Assembly: GCF_000504285.1 (NCBI RefSeq)
Contig: NZ_KI632511.1
Coordinates: 9,716,154-9,780,153 of the forward strand
Reading direction: 5' to 3'
Origin: Actinospica robiniae DSM 44927
GTDB lineage: Bacteria > Actinomycetota > Actinomycetes > Streptomycetales > Catenulisporaceae
Length of the DNA: 64,000 nucleotides
Shown here: one piece after another, positions 57,843 through 64,000 of the stretch
Layout of the letters: the number at the start of each line of letters is the position of its first letter
Numbering within the stretch: position 1 is the first letter of the stretch
Made by a program: the position numbers and the translations under genes
The notes under the pieces: model-generated
What the model saw: the letters and a program-made list of their open reading frames with translations, nothing else
Told to the model about the DNA's origin: nothing
Database searches by the model: none

Positions 57843-58846
57843 TCCACCCCGACGCGGTCGCGCAGCCAGAGCAGCTGACGGCGTGTGTGCACCGCGTCGC
57901 CACCCTCGTGGTGGTTGAACGGATAGACATGGATGGCGCGCTCCGGTAGCGCGCCATCCATGTCGGCACGCCTGGTGCCGTACAGGTTGTAGGCCGCGAA
58001 CACGCCGCTGGGCGGGCAGACGGTGTCGCGCAGGCCCACGCCGAAATGCGCCGGTGCCACGGCGCGGCGGGTGAAGTTGACCGCGTCGACGTACGACAGG
58101 GTGTTGCGAGCCGCCTCCTCCGCGCCGCGGTGGACGGAGAGGTAGGAGACGATCTCGCCGTAGGGCGAGGCGTCGGTGATGTCGATCGCGCGCTGGATCT
58201 GGCACAGGAACGGCGCGCTGGCGAGCACCGCGGCCAGGTCCGGCACGAGGCCGGCCACGGCGAGCGCGAGTCCGCCGCCCTGACTGTTGCCCGCGGCCAC
58301 CACCTGCTCCGGATCCACGCCCGGAAGCTCCCGGACGGCGGCGACGGCGCGCACGGCGTCGGTGATCAGGCGCCGGTAGTAGTACCGCTCGGGGTCGAGG
58401 ACGCCGCGGGTGACGACGCCGGGACCGCCGAGGGCGTCGGCGTGCGGGTCGGGGGTGTCGCCGCCGCAGCCGTACTGGTCGCCCTGGCCGCGGCTGTCCA
58501 TGAGCAGGTGGGCGTATCCGGCCGAGGGCCAGACCAGCCGCTCGTGCGGCAGACCTCTGCCACGTCCGTAGCCCAGGTACTCGACCACCGCGGGCAGCTG
58601 CGCGTCCACGCCGGCCGGCCGCGTGTACCAGGCGCGCACCGGATCGCCGCCGAACCCTGCGAACGTCACGTCCCAGGTCTCGAACATGCTCAGCCCGGTC
58701 GGCTCCTCGCGGCGCACGTCCAGGATCAGCGGGCCGCCTTCGGCGGTGGCCAGCGAGGCGCGCCAGAACTCGTCGAAGTCCGCGGGCTCGCGCACGTCCG
58801 GCGCGTAGCGTTCGAGCTGGTCGAGCGGGAGGTCGAACAGTGCCAT
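57794..58846 (-). CDS. Acetyl xylan esterase/cephalosporin-C deacetylase (CE7 family)
   Basis: A 350-residue alpha/beta hydrolase of the CE7 group; removes acetyl groups from xylooligosaccharides. Family features: MALFDLPLDQLERYAPDVREPADFDEFW at the N terminus, LGYGRGRGLPHERLVWPSAGYAHLLMDSRGQGDQ, nucleophile elbow AAGNSQGGGLALA, VGLRDTVCPPSGVFAAYN (Asp) and NHHEGGDAVH (His). No signal peptide, so it would act on imported oligosaccharides. It fits the neighbouring LacI, GH3 and sugar-permease genes. A start at 58858 adds four residues. Confidence 0.9.
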   Translation of the reverse strand: MALFDLPLDQLERYAPDVREPADFDEFWRASLATAEGGPLILDVRREEPTGLSMFETWDVTFAGFGGDPVRAWYTRPAGVDAQLPAVVEYLGYGRGRGLPHERLVWPSAGYAHLLMDSRGQGDQYGCGGDTPDPHADALGGPGVVTRGVLDPERYYYRRLITDAVRAVAAVRELPGVDPEQVVAAGNSQGGGLALAVAGLVPDLAAVLASAPFLCQIQRAIDITDASPYGEIVSYLSVHRGAEEAARNTLSYVDAVNFTRRAVAPAHFGVGLRDTVCPPSGVFAAYNLYGTRRADMDGALPERAIHVYPFNHHEGGDAVHTRRQLLWLRDRVGVDQTLSTRLAASLPTNR

Positions 58847-58903
58847 ACGAGGGCTCATTTCCTTCGGGCCAGGGGAGCGGAGCGAAGACGCGGGGGACGC
58901 AGC

Positions 58904-59938
58904 TCAGTGCCGGGGCGGCGCGGTGCTCTCCCGTACGACGAGGGTGGTGACCAGGTCGACCCGGCTGAGCGAGAGATCGTCGCCGCGGGCGAGGTCGAGC
59001 ACCATCCGGGCCGCGGTGCCGGCCATGTCGCGCAGCGGCTGGTTGACCGTGGTCAGCGCCGGATCGGTCCACGCGGTGACCGGCAGGTTGTCGTAGCCGA
59101 TGATGGACACGTCGCCGGGCACGTCCAGGCCGAGCCGGCGGGCCGCGCGCAGCACGCCGAGCGCCTGCATGTCGGAGCTGGCGAAGATCGCGGTGGGCCG
59201 GTCGGGGCGGTCGAGCAGCGCCATGCCCTGCTCGTAGCCAGCGCCGACGTAGAAGCTGCCGTGGCGCACGAACGTGGGATCGACCGGGATGTCGCCCTCC
59301 TCGTGCGCGAACCGGAATCCGGAGAGCCGGGTCCGCGCGCACAGCACGTCTTCCGGCCCTGAGATGATCGCGATCCGCCGGTGGCCGAGCTCGAGCAGGT
59401 GGCGGGTGGCGAGCAGGCCGCCGTTCCAGTTGTTCGACCCGACCGTGGGCACCGACGCCGTGGTCGCGCTGTCGGTGTCCACCACCACGAACGAAATACC
59501 CTGACGCCGCAGCTGGTGCTGCTGCGCCTGGGTCGGGCTGCAGAGCACGAACAGCACGCCGAGGGGGCGGCGGGCCAGCAGGGCGTCGAGCCACTGCTGC
59601 GGCGGATGGTGCCGCCCGCCCAGCTGGGAGAGCACCATGTCGAGGCCGGCCGGCGCGGTCACCGCCTCGACCCCCTGGATGATCTCCATCGACCAGGCCG
59701 AGTCGTACTCGTGGAAGACCAGGTCGATCCGGCCGGTGGACTCGGCGGCGCGACGGGTGCGGCGGCGGTAGCTGTGGCGCTCGAGGCTGGCCTCGACCCG
59801 GGCCCGGGTGTCCGGCGCCACGTCGGCGCGGCCGTTGAGCACCTTGGAGACGGTGGTGACCGAAACGCCTACCTCGTCGGCGATCGTCGCGATGGTCGGT
59901 GAAGCGGGGACTACCTCGGCTTGATCCTGCACGGTCAT
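58904..59938 (-). CDS. LacI family transcriptional regulator
   Basis: A 344-residue repressor with an N-terminal helix-turn-helix (TIATIADEVGVSVTTVSKVLNGRADVAPDTRARVEASLERHSYRRR), hinge region and periplasmic-binding-protein-like sugar domain (RRIAIISGPEDVLCARTRLSGF, VPGDVSIIGYDNLPVTAWTDPALTTVNQPLRDMA). It probably senses a xylo- or gluco-oligosaccharide and controls the adjacent divergent GH3-permease operon, and possibly itself: ccgaaag-tttt-gcgg lies upstream of its own start. ATG 59938 follows GGTGAG. Confidence 0.93.
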   Translation of the reverse strand: MTVQDQAEVVPASPTIATIADEVGVSVTTVSKVLNGRADVAPDTRARVEASLERHSYRRRTRRAAESTGRIDLVFHEYDSAWSMEIIQGVEAVTAPAGLDMVLSQLGGRHHPPQQWLDALLARRPLGVLFVLCSPTQAQQHQLRRQGISFVVVDTDSATTASVPTVGSNNWNGGLLATRHLLELGHRRIAIISGPEDVLCARTRLSGFRFAHEEGDIPVDPTFVRHGSFYVGAGYEQGMALLDRPDRPTAIFASSDMQALGVLRAARRLGLDVPGDVSIIGYDNLPVTAWTDPALTTVNQPLRDMAGTAARMVLDLARGDDLSLSRVDLVTTLVVRESTAPPRH

Positions 59939-60104
59939 CGAAATCTCACCTGTATTCCGCAAAACTTTCGGGGAGTGTAGCAGTCACAACGACCCGAGCG
60001 CGCGGTCTGAATGAAAGCCTCCGCGAGCAAGGAGCAGGTCTGAGCTGGGGTGCGCCGCCGAGCATTGCCTTTGTAGGCAACGAAACGATCGGTGGTGGGG
60101 AGTC

Positions 60105-60171
60105 TTGACACCGCCGTCCGGGCGGCTTAGGTTACCGCAACACATCCCCAAGTTTTTCGGAAACTTTCGAA
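60105..60171 (+). promoter_or_regulatory. Promoter and LacI-type operator of the GH3-permease operon
   Basis: TTGACA (60105-60110), a 17-base spacer and TAGGTT (60128-60133) form a near-consensus housekeeping promoter. A near-palindrome TTCGGAAACTTTCGAA (60156-60171, core GAAAcTTTC) lies just downstream of the expected start site, where a LacI repressor would block transcription. The rest of the 309-base divergent gap (59939-60247) shows no gene. Confidence 0.75.
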
Positions 60172-60247
60172 CAACCGTCGACAGCGGAGCCCTGGGTTCC
60201 GCCGCTTCCGGGTGTCGTCGACGTCGAGGGCAGAGCGAAAGGACGGC

Positions 60248-62656
60248 ATGACCAGTCAGATGTCCGTGGAGGCGGACAGGTCCGGCGGCGACGCGCGCTG
60301 GCGCGATCCCGCGCTCTCGCCCGAGGAACGCGCCGACGCGCTGATCCCGCAGATGACCCTGGACGAGAAGATCGCCCAGCTCGTCGGGGTCTGGGTCGGG
60401 GCGGACGCCTCGGGCGGCGGGGTGGCGCCGCTCCAGGACGACAACACGAAGGACCTCGGCCCCTGGGACGAGGTGATCCGGCACGGGCTGGGCCAGCTCA
60501 CCCGTCCGTTCGGCACCGCCCCGATCGACGCCGCGGCCGGCGCCCGCTCGCTGGCCGTCTCGCAGGCCCAGATCGCCGCCGCCAGCCGCTTCGGCATCCC
60601 GGCCCAGGTGCACGAGGAGTGCCTGACCGGCTTCGCCACCTGGGGCGCGACCGCCTACCCCGCGCCGCTGGCCTGGGGCGCGGCGTTCGACCCCGAACTC
60701 GTCCGGGAGATGGCCGGACGGATCGGCGCCTGCATGCGCGCGGTCGGCGTGCACCAGGGGCTCTCGCCGGTGCTGGACGTGACCCGCGACTACCGCTGGG
60801 GCCGCACCGAGGAGACCATCGGCGAGGACCCGTACCTGGTCGGCCAGGTCGGCGCGGCCTACGTCAGGGGTCTGGAGGAGTCCGGCATCGTCGCGACCCT
60901 CAAGCACTTCGCCGGCTACTCCGCCTCCCGCGGCGGGCGCAACCTCGCGCCGGTCGCCATGGGCCCGCGGGAGCTGGCCGACGTCATCCTGCCCCCGTTC
61001 GAGACCGCGCTGCAGCTCGGCGGGGCCCGCTCGGTGATGAACTCCTACGCGGAGATCGACGGCGTGCCGGTCGCCGCGGACGAGCAGCTGCTCACCGGCC
61101 TGCTCCGGGGGGAGTGGGGTTTCGAGGGCACGGTCGTCGCCGACTACTTCTCCGTCAGATTCCTCGAGTCCCTGCACAAGGTCGCCGCCGACGGCGCCCG
61201 CGCGGCCGAACTGGCGCTGCGCGCGGGCATCGACGTCGAGCTGCCCACCGTCGACGCTTTCGGACCGCAGTTCGTCGAGGCCGTGCGGGCCGGGGAGATC
61301 GACGAGGCGCTGATCGACCGGGCGCTGCGCCGGGTCCTGGCGCAGAAGGCCGAACTCGGCCTGCTCGACCCGGACTGGCGGCCGATGCCCGAGGGCGCGC
61401 AGGACGTCGACCTCAACTCCGAGCAGGACCAGCAGATCGCGCTGCGCCTGGCCCGCGAATCGGTCACCGTGCTGCGCAACGACGACGGGATCCTCCCGCT
61501 GCGCCCCGGACTGCGCGTCGCACTGGTCGGCCCGGTCGCCGACGACCCGATGGCGATGCTCGGCTGCTACTCCTTCCCCGCTCATGTGAGCGCTCACGCA
61601 GGCCACGGGCTCGGCCTGGAGATCTCGTCGCTGCGCGAGTCGCTCGCCGAGATCGTGCCGGACCTCGCTTACGAACCCGGATGCACCGTCGACGGCGCGG
61701 ACACCTCAGGGTTCGCCGCCGCCGTCGCCGCGGCCGCCGCGAACGACGTGTGCGTGCTGGCGGTGGGTGACCGGGCCGGCCTGTTCGGCCGCGGCACCTC
61801 CGGCGAGGGCTGCGACGCCGCCGACCTGAACCTGCCCGGCGTGCAGGCGCAGCTGGTGCAGGCGATCCTGGCCACCGGCACGCCGGTGATCCTGGTGCTG
61901 CTGGCCGGCCGGCCCTACGCCCTCGGCGCCGAGGTCGACGCCGTCGCCGGCATCGTCTACGCCTTCTTCGCCGGACAGCGCGGCGGCCAGGCCGTGGCCG
62001 AGGTGCTCACCGGCGCCGTCGAGCCCTCCGGCCGCCTGCCGGTCAGCGTGCCCCGCGACGCCGGCGGCCTTCCCGCGACCTACCTCGCCCCGCCGCTCGG
62101 CCGCCGTTCCGAGGTCTCCTCGGTCGACCCGACCCCGGCCTACCCGTTCGGCCACGGCTTGAGCTACACCAGTTTCGACTGGTCCGACGCGGCGGTGCTC
62201 GGCCCCGACGGCGCCGCGCTCGACCCGGCGCAGAGCGCCGAGTGGGCCGTCGACGGACACGCCGCCGTCCGGATCCGCGTGCGCAACACCGGATCCCGGC
62301 CCGGCACCGAGGTGGTCCAGCTCTACCTGCACGATCCCCTGGCGCAGACCACCCGGCCGATCGAACGCCTGGTCGGCTTCGCCCGCGTGCCGCTCGAGCC
62401 CGGCGAGCAGGCAGAGGTCCGCTTCGACGTCCCAGCCGACCTCGCCTCCTTCACCGGCCTGGGCGGCACCCGGATCGTCGAGCCGGGCGAGGTGGAGCTG
62501 CGCTTCGGACATTCCAGCGGCCGCGCCGCCGCCGCGCTCGCCCTGCGCCTGGCCGGCGCCGAACGCGAGGTCGGCTATCGCAGGCACCTGGTATCCCAGG
62601 CCCGCGTCGAGCGCACCGGAGCGCTCGCGCCCAGCACGAAGGAGGCAGGAGGGTGA
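60248..62656 (+). CDS. Glycoside hydrolase family 3 beta-glycosidase (beta-xylosidase/glucosidase)
   Basis: An 802-residue GH3 enzyme: N-terminal TIM barrel (about 20-370) with EDPYLVGQVGAAYVRGLE, LKHFAGYSASRGGRN and nucleophile D299 in GTVVADYFSV; alpha/beta sandwich (about 395-620) with ESVTVLRNDDGILPL; and C-terminal fibronectin III-like domain (about 660-770, RIRVRNTGSRPGTEVVQLYLHDP). No signal peptide, so it is cytoplasmic and cleaves imported oligosaccharides from the non-reducing end. Beta-xylosidase fits the context but glucosidase is not excluded. ATG 60248 follows AAAGGA. It overlaps the permease gene by 4 bases. Confidence 0.92.
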   Translation: MTSQMSVEADRSGGDARWRDPALSPEERADALIPQMTLDEKIAQLVGVWVGADASGGGVAPLQDDNTKDLGPWDEVIRHGLGQLTRPFGTAPIDAAAGARSLAVSQAQIAAASRFGIPAQVHEECLTGFATWGATAYPAPLAWGAAFDPELVREMAGRIGACMRAVGVHQGLSPVLDVTRDYRWGRTEETIGEDPYLVGQVGAAYVRGLEESGIVATLKHFAGYSASRGGRNLAPVAMGPRELADVILPPFETALQLGGARSVMNSYAEIDGVPVAADEQLLTGLLRGEWGFEGTVVADYFSVRFLESLHKVAADGARAAELALRAGIDVELPTVDAFGPQFVEAVRAGEIDEALIDRALRRVLAQKAELGLLDPDWRPMPEGAQDVDLNSEQDQQIALRLARESVTVLRNDDGILPLRPGLRVALVGPVADDPMAMLGCYSFPAHVSAHAGHGLGLEISSLRESLAEIVPDLAYEPGCTVDGADTSGFAAAVAAAAANDVCVLAVGDRAGLFGRGTSGEGCDAADLNLPGVQAQLVQAILATGTPVILVLLAGRPYALGAEVDAVAGIVYAFFAGQRGGQAVAEVLTGAVEPSGRLPVSVPRDAGGLPATYLAPPLGRRSEVSSVDPTPAYPFGHGLSYTSFDWSDAAVLGPDGAALDPAQSAEWAVDGHAAVRIRVRNTGSRPGTEVVQLYLHDPLAQTTRPIERLVGFARVPLEPGEQAEVRFDVPADLASFTGLGGTRIVEPGEVELRFGHSSGRAAAALALRLAGAEREVGYRRHLVSQARVERTGALAPSTKEAGG

Positions 62657-63621
62657 GTCTGGCAAGCTCCGGCACCACCCCCGCGGCGGGCGCCAAGCCC
62701 GTCCGGATCCGGCCGCGCAAGCGCACCTGGCGCGAGGCGCTGCGCCGGGAATGGCGGCTGTACTCGCTGGCCGTGGTGCCGCTGGTGTTCTTCGCCGTGT
62801 TCCGCTACATCCCGATGATCGGCAACGTCATCGCGTTCCGCTGGTACGAGCCCGGCGGCAGCCTGTTCGGCGAGTACTGGGTCGGGTTCTACTACTTCCA
62901 GGAGTTCTGGACCGACCCGACGTTCTGGCACGTGTTCACCAACACGCTGGTCCTCGGGCTGCTCTCGCTGCTCTTCACCTTCCCGGCGCCGATCATCCTG
63001 GCGCTGCTGCTCAACGAGGTGCGCTCCAGCCGGTTCAAGCGGATCGTGCAGTCGATCTCGTACCTGCCGCACTTCCTGTCGGTGGTCGTGGTCGCGGGCA
63101 TCATCCTGCAGATGACCTCGAGCACCGGCCCGATCAACCAGCTGCTCGGGCACCTCGGCCACACGCCGATCGACTTCATCCAGCAGCCCGGCTGGTTCCG
63201 CCAGATCTACGTCTCCTCAGAGGTCTGGCAGACCGCGGGGTGGGGCACGATCCTCTACCTCGCCGCGCTGACCACGATCGACGCCCAGCTCTACGAGCAG
63301 GCGAGGATCGACGGGGCCGGCCGGTGGCGGCAGACCTGGCACATCACCCTGCCCGGCATCCGCCCGACCATGGTGACGCTGCTGGTGCTCAACATCGGCA
63401 CGTTCATGGCGGTGGGCTTCGAGAAGATCCTGCTGATCTACAACCCGCTGACCTACCCCACCGCCGACGTCATCTCGACCTACCTCTACCGGGTCGGCGT
63501 GCAGTCCGGCAGCTTCAGCTACGCCGCCGCGATCGGCCTGTTCGAATCGCTGATCGGCCTGTTCCTGGTGGTCTCCGCCAACTTCATCTCCCGTCGAGTG
63601 GTGGGGACGAGCCTGTGGTAG
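62653..63621 (+). CDS. Sugar ABC transporter permease (LplB/YtcP-type)
   Basis: A 322-residue binding-protein-dependent permease with six helices: RLYSLAVVPLVFFAVFRYIPMIGNVIAF, TLVLGLLSLLFTFPAPIILALLLNEVRS and the EAA loop EQARIDGAGRWRQTWHITLPGI, which contacts the ATPase. Its pairing with a second permease is typical of CUT1 carbohydrate importers; the solute-binding protein gene should lie beyond the window. GTG 62653 overlaps the GH3 stop (GTGA). Confidence 0.92.
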   Translation: MSLASSGTTPAAGAKPVRIRPRKRTWREALRREWRLYSLAVVPLVFFAVFRYIPMIGNVIAFRWYEPGGSLFGEYWVGFYYFQEFWTDPTFWHVFTNTLVLGLLSLLFTFPAPIILALLLNEVRSSRFKRIVQSISYLPHFLSVVVVAGIILQMTSSTGPINQLLGHLGHTPIDFIQQPGWFRQIYVSSEVWQTAGWGTILYLAALTTIDAQLYEQARIDGAGRWRQTWHITLPGIRPTMVTLLVLNIGTFMAVGFEKILLIYNPLTYPTADVISTYLYRVGVQSGSFSYAAAIGLFESLIGLFLVVSANFISRRVVGTSLW

Positions 63622-64000
63622 CCGTGACCGAGACCAGCCCCAAGCCGGTCGGCGACCTGGTGCGGCGCAACAAGATCCGCGCCACCCGGGGCGAACGCGC
63701 CTTCCAGGTGGTCAACGCCGTCATCCTGCTCGGCGTCGTCGCGCTGACGCTCTATCCGTTCCTCAACCTGCTGGCCCAGTCCTTCAGCGCGCAGGACGCG
63801 ATCGCGGCCGGCCGGGTGAACCTGATCCCCAAGGGCTTCAACGTCACCACCTACAAGACGGTGATGTCTGATTCGGTCTTCTGGGAGAACTACCGCAACA
63901 CCGTGCTCTACACCGTCGTCGCCACCCTCATCGCGATGGTGCTGACCACCTGCTACGCCTACGTGCTGTCCAAGAAGAACATCAAGGGCCGCGGCTTCCT
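63615..64000 (+). CDS. Second sugar ABC transporter permease, 3' end cut by window
   Basis: About 128 N-terminal residues are visible: a cytoplasmic RNKIRATRGERAFQVVNAVIL lead, first helix VILLGVVALTLYPFLNLLAQSFS, and NYRNTVLYTVVATLIAMVLTTCYAYVLSKKN, as in CUT1 inner-membrane partners of LplB-type permeases. The start is either GTG 63615 (GGGGACGA upstream, overlapping the previous stop) or GTG 63624 in the same frame. Confidence 0.88.
   Translation, partial: MVAVTETSPKPVGDLVRRNKIRATRGERAFQVVNAVILLGVVALTLYPFLNLLAQSFSAQDAIAAGRVNLIPKGFNVTTYKTVMSDSVFWENYRNTVLYTVVATLIAMVLTTCYAYVLSKKNIKGRGF

Noticed and set aside
56010-59594. A 1194-codon open frame on the minus strand across the arabinofuranosidase and LacI regions
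   Set aside because: It runs antisense or out of frame to well-supported genes, with Arg/Gly/Pro-rich translation and no motifs.

Overview
This window comes from a very GC-rich actinobacterium. GC is strongly biased at third codon positions, GTG starts are frequent, ATGA/GTGA stop-start overlaps are common, and several starts look leaderless. The gene repertoire (2-methylisoborneol synthase with an encapsulin, PaaX and LacI regulators, a cellulose-binding arabinofuranosidase, MMPL transporter, NadR/PnuC) fits a soil filamentous actinomycete of the Streptomyces/Catenulispora type. The sequence alone does not fix the genus.

Layout. 1-4441: terpenoid locus. Geranyl diphosphate C-methyltransferase and a partial ispH run leftward; a family 2B encapsulin shell gene and 2-methylisoborneol synthase run rightward from a shared 392-bp divergent region. 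4635-8679: an HTH/TPR regulator, an SMI1/KNR4 protein, an aminoglycoside-phosphotransferase-like kinase and an unknown protein. 8676-10557: an IS1182-family element and a 170-bp MITE inserted side by side at one CTAG site. 10639-12000: a membrane protein and proC. 12020-20421: a divergent aromatic-acid catabolic cluster (two thioesterases, a FAD-monooxygenase/old-yellow-enzyme fusion, aryl-CoA ligase and cupin leftward; RidA, FAH-family hydrolase and PaaX regulator rightward), best read as CoA-dependent anthranilate or salicylate degradation.

20484-23842: small secreted or unknown proteins and a divergent MarR/HbpS-like pair with three operator-like palindromes. 23962-26937: a gene-poor island in which a transposase lies between two roughly 300-bp imperfect inverted repeats, followed by dense short palindromic repeats. 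27136-48770: core-like and accessory genes: ABC exporter, beta-phosphoglucomutase plus GH65 phosphorylase, methyltransferase, cupredoxin lipoprotein, FUSC protein, GGDEF protein behind a 34-bp perfect palindrome, radical SAM protein, MMPL and DMT transporters, alpha/beta hydrolases, and a BtuF-like receptor without a signal peptide.

48876-54030: the most interesting locus, a tightly coupled five-gene operon encoding an OleA-like thiolase, a family 2 glycosyltransferase, an AMP-forming ligase, a short P450 and an OleD-like reductase. It resembles olefin/beta-lactone (Ole/Nlt) systems but lacks OleB and adds a glycosyltransferase and P450; I know of no described cluster with this content. 54031-55793: nadR-pnuC for nicotinamide riboside salvage. 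56028-64000: plant-polysaccharide utilisation (CBM2-GH54 arabinofuranosidase, CE7 esterase, LacI regulator, GH3 glycosidase and two sugar ABC permeases), with recognisable LacI-type operators and a good promoter before the GH3 gene. The window ends inside the second permease.

No tRNA, rRNA, CRISPR array or replication origin was seen.
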